Origin: Ulvibacter algarum
Lineage (GTDB): Bacteria > Bacteroidota > Bacteroidia > Flavobacteriales > Flavobacteriaceae
Direction: 5' to 3'
Assembly: GCA_947488905.1 (NCBI GenBank)
Contig: CANLBJ010000003.1
Span: forward strand, 248,001-312,000
Length of the DNA stretch: 64,000 nucleotides
The notes beneath the pieces are model-generated. The model did no database searches. It was not told the origin of the DNA and was given only the letters and a program-made list of their open reading frames with translations. Below, piece by piece: positions 26,717 through 35,189 of this stretch (positions within the stretch are counted from its first letter, which is position 1; each line of letters starts with the position of its first letter). A program made the position numbers and the translations under genes.

Positions 26717-29542
26717 TTATCCCACGATATTTACAATTTTACCAGGAACAACAATCACCTTTTTAGGTGTACGTCCATCTAAAATTTGTTGCGTTCTCTC
26801 GTGAGCCATAACGGCAGCCTCTATATCATCTTTACTTAAATCTAAAGAAAGCTCCATTGTAAACTTCATTTTTCCGTTAAAAGAAATAGGATACTCTTTA
26901 CTGCTCTCTACTAAGTGACTTGCATCAAAAACTGGAAAAGGTGCTGTGGCAACACTCTCATTGTTTCCTAATTTACTCCATAATTCTTCTGCAATATGAG
27001 GAGCGTATGGTGAAATCAAAACAGCCAAAGGCTCTAGAATCTCACGTGAGTTACATTTCATTGCCGTTAACTCATTAACCGCAATCATAAATGTAGAAAC
27101 AGAAGTGTTAAAACTAAAGTTTTCTATATCATCTTGTACTTTCTTAATCGTTTTATGCAATACCTTTAAAGCATCTTTACTTGCTGGTTCATCACTAACT
27201 ACAAAGCTTTCTTCTGCACCAGAATGAAACAAACGCCACATCTTTTTCAAGAAAGAATGTACCCCAGAAAGTCCGGCAGTATTCCAAGGTTTTGCTTGCT
27301 CTAGTGGCCCTAAGAACATCTCGTACATACGTAAAGTATCTGCGCCATACTGCTCACAAATAGAATCTGGATTTACCACATTGTATTTAGACTTAGACAT
27401 TTTTTCTACTTCGCGAGTTACTTTAAAAGTACCATCATCACAAGTAATAAATTCTGCATCTTTAAATTCTGCTCTCCAGTTTTTAAATGCTTCAATATCT
27501 AGCTCATTAGAAGTATTCACAAAAGACACATCTGTATGAATAGGCTGCGTCTTTCTACCATCAATTTTTTTAGCACAAACAAACACATTCTCACCTTCTA
27601 ATCGATGCACAAATGCACTCTCACCAAGAATCATCCCTTGGTTTATTAATTTTTTAAACGGTTCTTCTACAGGCACTACACCTCTATCATATAAAAACTT
27701 CACCCAAAAACGGCTGTATAATAAGTGACCCGTTGCGTGCTCGCTCCCTCCTATATACAAATCAACATTCTCCCAGTACTTTAAAGCTTCTTCGCTTGCA
27801 ATGGCATTGTCATTGTTGGCATCCATGTATCTAAACATATACCAACTACTCCCTGCCCAACCTGGCATTGTGTTTAACTCTAAAGGAAAAACAGTTTTAT
27901 TATCTATTAAATCATTACTTACTACTTTATTCTTAGCGGTATCCCAAGCCCAAACATCTGCGCGACCCAATGGCGGCTCTCCTTCTTCTGTAGGTAAATA
28001 CTTTTCTACTTCTGGCAAGGTGATTGGCAAATGCTTTGAGTCTATCAATTGCGGCATTCCGTCTTTATAAAATATAGGAAACGGCTCTCCCCAATAACGT
28101 TGTCTACTAAAAACAGCATCACGTAATCTAAAGTTTATCTTCCCTTCACCAGCTCCTATTTTTTCTAATGCTTCAATAGCTTTAAATGAGGCTTGCTTAT
28201 ATGGCAAGTCATTCAAGAAATCACTATTTGTAATCACAACATTACTCTTGTCTGCATAAGCTTCTTCAGAAATATCAACATCTTTAAAAATGTTAGGTAT
28301 TTCAATATCAAAGTGCTTTGCAAAATCATAATCACGCTGATCACCACATGGCACAGCCATAACAGCTCCCGTACCATAACCGGCAAGAACATAATCACCA
28401 ATCCAGATAGGAATAGGTTCTTTTGTTAAAGGATGCTCTGCATAAGCCCCTGTAAAAACACCAGAAATTGTTTTTACATCTGCCATACGCTCGCGTTCAC
28501 TTCTTTTTGCCGAAGCTAAAACATAAGCATCAATAGCATCTTTTTGTTCTGCTGTAGTTATTTGAGAAACCAACTCATGCTCTGGAGCAAGAGTCATAAA
28601 CGAAACTCCATAAATAGTATCTGGTCTTGTAGTAAACACAGGAATCTTAAAGTCTGCATCTTGAACATTAAAAGTAACCGTAGCACCCTTTGATCTCCCT
28701 ATCCAGTTGGTTTGAGAATCTTTTAAAGGCTGCGGCCAGTCTATAGTATTTAAATCGTCAAGCAATCTTTGAGCATAGGCCGTAATACGCATACTCCATT
28801 GCTTCATTTTTTTTCGAACCACTGGGTACCCTCCTCTTTCAGAAACACCATTAACAATCTCATCGTTTGCAAGTACAGTCCCTAATTTTGGGCACCAGTT
28901 TACTTCTGTTTCGGCTAGATATGTTAATCTATACTCTGACAAAATTTCTTGTTGGCGCGTTTCAGAATAAGCATTCCACTCTTCTGCTGTAAAACACACA
29001 CCATCAACCTCGCAAGAAGCATTAATACTGCAGCTACCTTCATCCTTAAAAAAATCTACAAGTGCAGATATAGGAAAAGCTTTTTCGTGTGTTTTACAAT
29101 ACCAGCTATCATAAAGCATCCCAAAAATCTCTTGAGTCCACTTATAATATGACGGGTCTGAAGTTCTCACCTCTCTGCTCCAATCAAAAGAGAAACCTAT
29201 TTTATCAAGCTGTTCTCTATAACGTGCAATATTTTCTTTTGTAGTAGTTCTTGGGTGCTGCCCTGTTTGTATTGCGTACTGCTCTGCTGGCAAACCAAAA
29301 GAGTCGTAACCCTGAGGGTGCAACACATTAAAGCCTTGATGACGTTTGTAACGCGCATAAATATCACTTGCTATATAACCTAGCGGATGCCCTACATGCA
29401 ATCCCGCACCACTTGGGTAAGGAAACATGTCCAGTACATAATACTTAGGTTTATCACTCTCATTTTTGGCGGCGAAGGTTTGGTTTTTTGCCCAGTAATC
29501 TTGCCACTTTTTTTCGATATCGTTAAAATGATATTTGCTCAT
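26717..29542 (-). CDS. leuS: Leucyl-tRNA synthetase
   Basis: It charges tRNA-Leu. At 941 aa it is longer than the E. coli enzyme (860 aa). The HIGH motif is HVGHPLGYIASD (about residue 49), and the KMSKS motif is EKMSKSKYN. The CP1 editing domain has the threonine-rich VPCGDQRDYDFAKH segment. Extra length comes from a Cys-bearing insertion near residues 165-200 (GSCSINASC...GVC) and from an insertion before KMSKS (about residues 655-715). I believe both occur in other Bacteroidota LeuRS. It is transcribed alone. Confidence 0.96.
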   Translation of the reverse strand: MSKYHFNDIEKKWQDYWAKNQTFAAKNESDKPKYYVLDMFPYPSGAGLHVGHPLGYIASDIYARYKRHQGFNVLHPQGYDSFGLPAEQYAIQTGQHPRTTTKENIARYREQLDKIGFSFDWSREVRTSDPSYYKWTQEIFGMLYDSWYCKTHEKAFPISALVDFFKDEGSCSINASCEVDGVCFTAEEWNAYSETRQQEILSEYRLTYLAETEVNWCPKLGTVLANDEIVNGVSERGGYPVVRKKMKQWSMRITAYAQRLLDDLNTIDWPQPLKDSQTNWIGRSKGATVTFNVQDADFKIPVFTTRPDTIYGVSFMTLAPEHELVSQITTAEQKDAIDAYVLASAKRSERERMADVKTISGVFTGAYAEHPLTKEPIPIWIGDYVLAGYGTGAVMAVPCGDQRDYDFAKHFDIEIPNIFKDVDISEEAYADKSNVVITNSDFLNDLPYKQASFKAIEALEKIGAGEGKINFRLRDAVFSRQRYWGEPFPIFYKDGMPQLIDSKHLPITLPEVEKYLPTEEGEPPLGRADVWAWDTAKNKVVSNDLIDNKTVFPLELNTMPGWAGSSWYMFRYMDANNDNAIASEEALKYWENVDLYIGGSEHATGHLLYSRFWVKFLYDRGVVPVEEPFKKLINQGMILGESAFVHRLEGENVFVCAKKIDGRKTQPIHTDVSFVNTSNELDIEAFKNWRAEFKDAEFITCDDGTFKVTREVEKMSKSKYNVVNPDSICEQYGADTLRMYEMFLGPLEQAKPWNTAGLSGVHSFLKKMWRLFHSGAEESFVVSDEPASKDALKVLHKTIKKVQDDIENFSFNTSVSTFMIAVNELTAMKCNSREILEPLAVLISPYAPHIAEELWSKLGNNESVATAPFPVFDASHLVESSKEYPISFNGKMKFTMELSLDLSKDDIEAAVMAHERTQQILDGRTPKKVIVVPGKIVNIVG

Positions 29543-29564
29543 TGCTTCTGAAATTTTAAGGGTG

Positions 29565-29572
29565 CAAAAATA
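29565..29572 (-). promoter_or_regulatory. Putative -7 promoter box for leuS
   Basis: TATTTTTG on the minus strand fits TAnnTTTG, 22 nt before the leuS ATG at 29542. Confidence 0.5.
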
Positions 29573-29626
29573 GGGCTATTGGATGAAAAAATAGCCACAA
29601 TCAAGAATAAACCACCTAATTAATGG

Positions 29627-30496
29627 CTAAAACAGGGGAGTTAATAATTTACCTGAATACAAGACCCACAGCATAGAAAGCAAAGCAGAAACATTCATTG
29701 CCCAACCAAATAGTCTCATTTGAGCAACAGTATAGGGGTTGTCTTTAAAGAACACAAAAACATCAAGTACTAACCAAGCAGAAAAAACAGCCAAAAACCC
29801 TGCTAACACATAATCTTGAAACCCTATACCTAACACTATAACTTCTATTAAAAGAAAAGCTAGCATTAATAATTTTGTGTTTTTTCTCCCTATGATAGTT
29901 GCTGTGGTTTTCTTCCCTGCTTTTTTATCTGGTTCAATATCCATAATCTCTCCTGCTATGTGGGCCTGAAAAGCAAACAATGACAGATAGACCATTGTTA
30001 ACCACGGGAGCATAGGCAGTTTATTTAACAACAAACTAAACAAAGCCGTCACAACATACCCTACCTGTATTAATATCTCAAACGGCGGGCGCTCTTTTAT
30101 TCTCAAAGGTTTAAAGTTGTAGATAATATTTACTGCCACCATAAAAAAGAGCACAACAAACATCTGGAAGCCAGAATAATAAATGAAATAAATTATAAAA
30201 GGGAGGTTTACTAACGTTATCCATAAAGGCACGCGCTTTAAAGTAGCTACACTTGCTTTTGCCCCAAAGAGAAAATTACCTTTTCTATCATTCATACTAT
30301 CTGCAGCAACATCATTATAATCGTTGAGCCCATACACTAAATAATTAAGAGGGAAGGTTACAAAGACAAGTCCCACCCAAAAAATAGTAGACTCCCAGAA
30401 AGCCGTCTCAAAAGTAAAAGGAACAAGGTAAATCCAGATAGTAGGAAACCAGAGTCCAGGGCGTGATATTTTTAAATGTTTTAAAATCAAAGGCAT
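29627..30496 (-). CDS. UbiA-family prenyltransferase
   Basis: A 289-aa membrane protein with about eight helices. The first Asp-rich motif is YGLNDYNDVAADSMN (N-D-x3-D style), and the second is GEIMDIEPDKKAGKKTT, both binding Mg-diphosphate. It joins a prenyl chain to an aromatic or isoprenoid acceptor. Menaquinone, heme O or C50-carotenoid synthesis are all served by this family; no partner genes here allow a choice. It is monocistronic, with a -7 box 12 nt upstream. Confidence 0.85.
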   Translation of the reverse strand: MPLILKHLKISRPGLWFPTIWIYLVPFTFETAFWESTIFWVGLVFVTFPLNYLVYGLNDYNDVAADSMNDRKGNFLFGAKASVATLKRVPLWITLVNLPFIIYFIYYSGFQMFVVLFFMVAVNIIYNFKPLRIKERPPFEILIQVGYVVTALFSLLLNKLPMLPWLTMVYLSLFAFQAHIAGEIMDIEPDKKAGKKTTATIIGRKNTKLLMLAFLLIEVIVLGIGFQDYVLAGFLAVFSAWLVLDVFVFFKDNPYTVAQMRLFGWAMNVSALLSMLWVLYSGKLLTPLF

Positions 30497-30508
30497 ATTT
30501 CAGAAATA

Positions 30509-30516
30509 CAAATTTA
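30509..30516 (-). promoter_or_regulatory. Putative -7 promoter box for the UbiA-family gene
   Basis: TAAATTTG on the minus strand fits TAnnTTTG and lies 12 nt before the ATG at 30496, giving a very short leader. Confidence 0.45.
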
Positions 30517-30623
30517 CCATTTTAAGCTTAGTGGAGACCACTTAACACCCTTCCAATATTCTACAAATAACAACGTTGTTAATTAAACGATGTCCACTCG
30601 TGACATCTGTTAAAAAATCTGTG

Positions 30624-30631
30624 TATTTTTG
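30624..30631 (+). promoter_or_regulatory. Putative -7 promoter box for ftsX
   Basis: TATTTTTG fits TAnnTTTG, 24 nt before the ftsX ATG at 30656. Confidence 0.5.
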
Positions 30632-30655
30632 CGTTTTTAACGGCAGCAACCACCT

Positions 30656-31534
30656 ATGAGCAAATCTTTTGAATCTTACCAAAAACGAAGACTTTTTACT
30701 TCTTACTTTTCTGTAGTATTAAGTATCTCACTAGTCCTGTTTTTATTGGGATTACTAGGGCTACTTGTGCTTAACAGTAAAAAAGTAGGTGATTATTTCA
30801 AAGAACAAATACCAATTGTAGTGTTTTTAAAAGACAATGCAAAAGAGGTAGAAGTGACCCAATTAAAACAAAGTCTTGCCTTAGCAGAATACACAAAAGA
30901 CGCCACATACGTCACAAAAGAAGAAGCTGCAGAAGAACACAGCGATGTGATAGGCGAAGATTTTATGGAGTATCTGGGCGATAATCCTTTACAAAACAGT
31001 ATTGACGTAAGAGTAATTGCAGAATATGTAACACCAGAAAAGATAGAAGAAATTGTAAGCGAGATTAAAAACAAATCTTTTGTAGATGACGTAGTTTATG
31101 ACAAACCGCTTATAGAAAAACTAGACAGTAATGTGCGCAAAATAAGTTTCTGGATGCTTGTGATTGCCGGCATCTTTTTAGTGATTGCTATTTTACTCAT
31201 TAACAGCTCTATTAGACTATCTGTGTACGCAAAACGTTTTACAATAAAAACCATGCAAATGGTAGGCGCCACTAAGCGTTTTATTAGAAAACCGTTTGTG
31301 TGGCGTAGTGTTAGATTAGGTTTTATTGGCGCAATAGTAGCAATGGCAGGTCTTGCGGCAGTTATCTATTATGCAGATAAGAGTTTTCCAGAATTACAGA
31401 TTATTCAAGACAGGGTAATGCTAGGTGGACTATTTTTATTCATATTATTAATGGGACTTGTTATCACTTGGCTCAGTACATTTATAGCAACACAACGTTT
31501 CTTAAATTTAAGAACAGACGACTTATATTATTAG
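30656..31534 (+). CDS. ftsX: Cell-division protein FtsX
   Basis: A 292-aa ABC-transporter-type permease that, with FtsE, regulates septal peptidoglycan hydrolases. The order is cytoplasmic N-terminus, TM1 (about 19-39), a periplasmic domain to about residue 165, then three helices including the FtsX core around SIRLSVYAKRFTIKTMQMVGATKRFI. ftsE is not adjacent, as is usual in Bacteroidota. It heads the rightward block ftsX-DUF3098-uppP. Confidence 0.92.
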   Translation: MSKSFESYQKRRLFTSYFSVVLSISLVLFLLGLLGLLVLNSKKVGDYFKEQIPIVVFLKDNAKEVEVTQLKQSLALAEYTKDATYVTKEEAAEEHSDVIGEDFMEYLGDNPLQNSIDVRVIAEYVTPEKIEEIVSEIKNKSFVDDVVYDKPLIEKLDSNVRKISFWMLVIAGIFLVIAILLINSSIRLSVYAKRFTIKTMQMVGATKRFIRKPFVWRSVRLGFIGAIVAMAGLAAVIYYADKSFPELQIIQDRVMLGGLFLFILLMGLVITWLSTFIATQRFLNLRTDDLYY

Positions 31535-31632
31535 AGTTTTTACTTCTGAAATTTTAAATTCAATTGTAAAAAATCAAACAGATTAACACCTTGTTAAAGG
31601 TTTAAAGAAACCCACTTTTGTGGGCAACAAAT

Positions 31633-31896
31633 ATGGGAGAACAAAAACGAAAAGAAGATCTGCAAAAAAAGCATTTTGTGTTTCAGCGTAAAAACTATAA
31701 GTTTATGTTGATCGGCATTGCATTTATAACACTTGGCTTCATATTAATGACAGGTGGTGGTAGCGATGACCCAACTGTTTTTAACCCAGAAATCTATAGC
31801 TGGAGACGTATTCGTCTTGCACCCGCACTTATTTTAATAGGTTTTGGGATAGAAGTGTATGCTATTTTACTCAACCCAAATAAAAAGGAAGAGTAA
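31633..31896 (+). CDS. DUF3098 small membrane protein
   Basis: An 87-aa protein with two transmembrane helices (about residues 24-43 and 63-81) and the conserved GGSDDPTVFNPEIYSWRRI between them, typical of DUF3098. I use the ATG at 31633 instead of the TTG at 31618, since the family begins close to this Met-Gly. Function unknown. The stop codon is immediately followed by the uppP ATG. Confidence 0.86.
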   Translation: MGEQKRKEDLQKKHFVFQRKNYKFMLIGIAFITLGFILMTGGGSDDPTVFNPEIYSWRRIRLAPALILIGFGIEVYAILLNPNKKEE

Positions 31897-32697
31897 ATGG
31901 AAGCTATTGATGCAATCCTCCTTGGTATTATTCAAGGATTTACAGAGTTTTTACCCGTATCTTCAAGTGGGCATTTAGAATTAGGGAAAGCTATTCTTGG
32001 CGACAATTCTGTACCAGAAGAAAGTCTTTTATTTACAGTAATCTTACACTTTGCTACAGCTCTTAGTACTATAGTGGTTTTTAGAAAAGATATTATTGAA
32101 ATTATCAAAGCAGTATTCAAGTTTGAATGGAATGAAGAAACTCAATTCATTTTTAAGATAGCCGTATCTATGTTACCAGCCGTTGTGGTTGGTCTTCTTT
32201 TTGAAGAACAATTAGAAGCTTTTTTTGGCGGAAATATCGCATTTGTTGGCGCTATGTTAATAGTAACAGCAGCCCTACTCTACTTTGCAGATAAAGCAAA
32301 GAGTACCGAAAAACCGGTTAGTTTTAAGAACGCTTTTATTATTGGTGTTTCTCAAGCGATCGCGATGCTGCCAGGAATTTCAAGAAGTGGCGCTACTATC
32401 TCTACTTCGGTTTTATTAGGGAATGACAAAAGTAAAGCGGCTCGTTTTTCATTTTTAATGGTGATCCCATTAATCTTTGGGAAAATCGCAAAAGATATTC
32501 TAAGTGGTGACATCACTACAGAATCTACAGACTTTACCATTATGGGCTTAGGCTTTGCAGCAGCTTTCGTTTGCGGGCTCATCGCCTGTACTTGGATGAT
32601 TAGCCTAGTTAAGAAAAGTAAGCTTTCTTATTTTGCCATTTATTGTTTAGTGGTTGGTATAATTGCTATTGGGGTTGGGGTTTACCCTAGTCTTTAG
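31897..32697 (+). CDS. uppP: Undecaprenyl-diphosphatase UppP (BacA)
   Basis: A 266-aa membrane phosphatase that recycles undecaprenyl diphosphate for cell-wall synthesis. The two catalytic segments are intact: GFTEFLPVSSSGHLEL (about residues 15-30) and PGISRSGATISTSVLLG (about residues 155-171). About seven transmembrane helices are present. The ATG begins directly after the DUF3098 stop, so the genes are cotranscribed. A dispersed inverted repeat lies 11 nt after its stop and could act as a terminator. Confidence 0.94.
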   Translation: MEAIDAILLGIIQGFTEFLPVSSSGHLELGKAILGDNSVPEESLLFTVILHFATALSTIVVFRKDIIEIIKAVFKFEWNEETQFIFKIAVSMLPAVVVGLLFEEQLEAFFGGNIAFVGAMLIVTAALLYFADKAKSTEKPVSFKNAFIIGVSQAIAMLPGISRSGATISTSVLLGNDKSKAARFSFLMVIPLIFGKIAKDILSGDITTESTDFTIMGLGFAAAFVCGLIACTWMISLVKKSKLSYFAIYCLVVGIIAIGVGVYPSL

Positions 32698-32708
32698 AAA
32701 AGCCTATT

Positions 32709-32779
32709 GTCAGTCTGAGCGTAGTCGAAGACAATGAAACGTAGGCATATTTAAGGTCTTCAACTGCGCTCAGACTGAC
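32709..32779. repeat. Long imperfect inverted repeat, dispersed TCGACTRCGCTC family
   Basis: The left arm 32709-32732 (GTCAGTCTGAGCGTAGTCGA..) pairs with the right arm 32756-32779 with two mismatches over 24 nt. The loop is 23 nt. The core TCGACT(A/G)CGCTC recurs at 45272, 46411 and 46823. As RNA it would form a strong hairpin, possibly ending or protecting the uppP transcript. Confidence 0.85.
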
Positions 32780-32798
32780 ATTGTTATAAATATTCACT

Positions 32799-33149
32799 AT
32801 GCTTCTAAAAAAATGTTTAGTAATGATTCTGCTTATCATTAACTTAGTTTCGTGTCACAAAGACAAGTCTAAAGATGCAATTTTAATGGCAGAGCGAGAA
32901 GCTCCTATAGGATGGAATCATTTAAGAATTTACAAGGATAGCACATTTGAATTTGAATACACAAGTTTCCCAAATAGTAAGTTTCACAAAGGAGAAATCT
33001 CAATCCTCGAAGATACACTCAATTTTTATTATATTAATTCAATTCCAGCTTTCGGCAGCAAGGCAATTATTGATGGTGACAAATTAATTTATACAGAAGG
33101 AAGCCATAATGAACATCTCGAAATATGGTTAGATAGCATTTCTAAATAA
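32799..33149 (+). CDS. Small hypothetical lipoprotein
   Basis: A 116-aa protein that I do not recognise. The signal peptide has a lipobox (LVSC, Cys about residue 19), so it should be a lipoprotein. The remaining ~95 residues are beta-rich with a repeating 'x-G-x-L/I' strand pattern, and the only Cys is the lipid anchor. It sits between uppP and truB, which I recall as adjacent in many flavobacteria, and next to a dispersed repeat. This suggests a later insertion. Confidence 0.65.
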   Translation: MLLKKCLVMILLIINLVSCHKDKSKDAILMAEREAPIGWNHLRIYKDSTFEFEYTSFPNSKFHKGEISILEDTLNFYYINSIPAFGSKAIIDGDKLIYTEGSHNEHLEIWLDSISK

Positions 33150-33168
33150 TTCAATATTAAAAGATAAA

Positions 33169-33870
33169 ATGAACAAACCCTTAACCCTAGAAGATTATCA
33201 AGCAGGCCAAGTCATTCTTATTGACAAGCCACTTAATTGGACCTCTTTTCAAGTGGTGAATAAGGTGCGCTGGTTAATCAAACAGCAGTTTAAAATCAAG
33301 AAAATTAAAGTAGGTCATGCTGGTACGCTAGACCCTCTTGCAACAGGACTACTTATTTTATGTTCAGGAAAGTTTACTAAACAAATAGAAACCTACCAAG
33401 CGCAGCATAAAGAATACACGGGTACAATCACACTAGGTGGCACAACGCCAAGTTATGATCTTGAGACCGAAATAGACAACACCTTTGATGTTTCAGAAAT
33501 AAGTGAGGCGCAAATCATTGAAGCTACTAAACAATTTACTGGCGAAATAGACCAACGACCTCCTGTGTTTTCTGCCTTAAAAAAAGAGGGAAAACGCTTA
33601 TATGAATACGCGAGAGCTGGCGAAGTCGTAGCAATACCTACTCGCAAAATCACAATTTCTGAATTTGAAATCACGAGTATTGATATGCCTAACGTACATT
33701 TTAGAGTTGCTTGCGGCAAAGGCACTTACATACGTTCTTTAGCTCACGATTTTGGCGAAGCACTTAATAATGGCGCTCACCTTTCTGCTTTACGCAGAAC
33801 AAAAATTGGAGACTTCTCTGTTGATAACGCTATTTCTATAGAGGCCTTTGAGACGCTTATTAAAGGATAG
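33169..33870 (+). CDS. truB: tRNA pseudouridine(55) synthase
   Basis: A 233-aa enzyme making pseudouridine 55 in the T-loop of tRNA. The catalytic Asp lies in GHAGTLDPLATGLL (about residue 55). Further motifs are EYTGTITLGGTT, RPPVFSALKKEGKRLYEYAR and GTYIRSLAHD. It starts 19 nt after the lipoprotein gene, and its stop is 2 nt from the end of the convergent thioredoxin-like gene. Confidence 0.95.
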   Translation: MNKPLTLEDYQAGQVILIDKPLNWTSFQVVNKVRWLIKQQFKIKKIKVGHAGTLDPLATGLLILCSGKFTKQIETYQAQHKEYTGTITLGGTTPSYDLETEIDNTFDVSEISEAQIIEATKQFTGEIDQRPPVFSALKKEGKRLYEYARAGEVVAIPTRKITISEFEITSIDMPNVHFRVACGKGTYIRSLAHDFGEALNNGAHLSALRRTKIGDFSVDNAISIEAFETLIKG

Positions 33871-33871
33871 A

Positions 33872-34474
33872 TTATCCTAACAAACCCGCAATGTCACTTG
33901 CGATATTTTGCCCTTTATCTTTGTTATACCAGCCTTGTAGTGACTCTTTAAAGGCTGGCGTAAGACCACCGTTTGCTTCTTTAAATTCATTTACCATTGC
34001 TGTCGCAGTAGAAGGTCTAGGGCCCCAAGTTCCAGTAACAACGTCATTTTCAATCTGAATTAACTTTGGGATAGACATCCCACCATTAGTTAAAAACTGA
34101 TTCATTAAATCTACATTTTCATCTCTCAAGACTATCTTTAAATCTAAGTTGTCATTTAGCTCTGCAATCTTATTAATCACAGGCAAAGCGTGCCCAGCGT
34201 CACCACACCAAGACTCTGTAAGAACCAACCACGTTGTCTTAGTTTTTGCAGCCTTTGCAACCGCTTGTACTTCTTCTGAGATTTTAACCGTTTTATCCAG
34301 TCTTCTCATACGAGCATCACCTAGTTTTGTGTAATTTACATACGCTTCACTTTGGTCAGGGCCTGTGCTAGTCTTGTTTGCTGCGTGCTCTATAGTGAGC
34401 GATCTATACGCTGTATAACTCATTGCTGTTTTTAAACTTTCTGCTATAAGTGTATTTGTGTTTATTGTTTCCAT
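33872..34474 (-). CDS. Thioredoxin-fold protein with a single active-site Cys
   Basis: A 200-aa protein using the ATG at 34474; a TTG seven codons upstream is less likely. The thioredoxin-like core begins at WLVLTESWCGDAGHALPVINKI. The active-site position reads W-C-G-D-A, so the second Cys of CxxC is missing. This rules out a classical dithiol reductase. A monothiol, bacillithiol-type or non-redox role is possible. I recall the WCGDA variant in other Bacteroidota proteins. It is convergent with truB. Confidence 0.8.
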   Translation of the reverse strand: METINTNTLIAESLKTAMSYTAYRSLTIEHAANKTSTGPDQSEAYVNYTKLGDARMRRLDKTVKISEEVQAVAKAAKTKTTWLVLTESWCGDAGHALPVINKIAELNDNLDLKIVLRDENVDLMNQFLTNGGMSIPKLIQIENDVVTGTWGPRPSTATAMVNEFKEANGGLTPAFKESLQGWYNKDKGQNIASDIAGLLG

Positions 34475-34556
34475 ATATGTACTTTGACGAGACAATTTAC
34501 AAATTCTTACTATCTTTAAAAATGATATAAGAAGTCAATATCTAAACAATCAAACT

Positions 34557-35123
34557 ATGGAAAAATCAAGATGCGGATGGTGCGGTACAGACCCATTATA
34601 TGTAGCATATCACGACACAGAATGGGGAGTACCCGTAAAAGATGACGACCTTCTTTTTGAATTTTTAATGCTCGAAACCTTTCAGGCAGGATTAAGCTGG
34701 ATTACAATTTTAAAAAAGCGCGAAAACTTTAGAAAAGCATTTGACAATTTTGATTATAAAAAAATCGCTAAATATTCTGAAGAAAAACAATTAGAATTAC
34801 TGCAAGATGCCGGCATCATTAGAAACAAACTTAAAGTAAAAGCTACAATTACAAACGCACAGGCTTATATGAAAATCCAAGAAGAGTTTGGGAGTTTTAA
34901 CAATTACATATGGGGTTTTGTAGACGGGAAACCATTGCAAACTAGCTGTAAGACTCTAGCAGATGTTCCTGCTAATACTGCCTTAAGTGACGCCCTAAGT
35001 AAAAATCTTAAAAAAAGAGGTTTTAAGTTTGTGGGGAGCACTGTAATGTATGCACATATGCAAGCTACAGGTATGGTAAATGATCACGTGCAAAGCTGTT
35101 TTAGACACAAAGAACTAAAGTAA
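34557..35123 (+). CDS. tag: DNA-3-methyladenine glycosylase I
   Basis: A 188-aa base-excision repair enzyme removing 3-methyladenine. The N-terminal Cys plus YHDTEWGVP and the C-terminal NDHVQSCFRH supply the Cys/His zinc site of the Tag family. FQAGLSWITILKKRENFRKAF is the helix-hairpin-helix-like DNA-binding core. It is a single gene followed by a terminator. Confidence 0.94.
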   Translation: MEKSRCGWCGTDPLYVAYHDTEWGVPVKDDDLLFEFLMLETFQAGLSWITILKKRENFRKAFDNFDYKKIAKYSEEKQLELLQDAGIIRNKLKVKATITNAQAYMKIQEEFGSFNNYIWGFVDGKPLQTSCKTLADVPANTALSDALSKNLKKRGFKFVGSTVMYAHMQATGMVNDHVQSCFRHKELK

Positions 35124-35139
35124 CTATGTCTTGAAAACA

Positions 35140-35171
35140 AAAAAACCGCTCCTGATAGAAGCGGTTTTTTT
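35140..35171. terminator. Bidirectional terminator between tag and the PAD-like gene
   Basis: AAAAAACCGCT pairs with AGCGGTTTTTT around a 9-nt loop. It lies between convergent genes. Confidence 0.9.
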
Positions 35172-35189
35172 TAATCTTATACTATCTTA

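Noticed and set aside
32709-32779. tRNA or attachment site
   Set aside because: No cloverleaf or anticodon arm; the sequence is one long hairpin shared with other dispersed copies.
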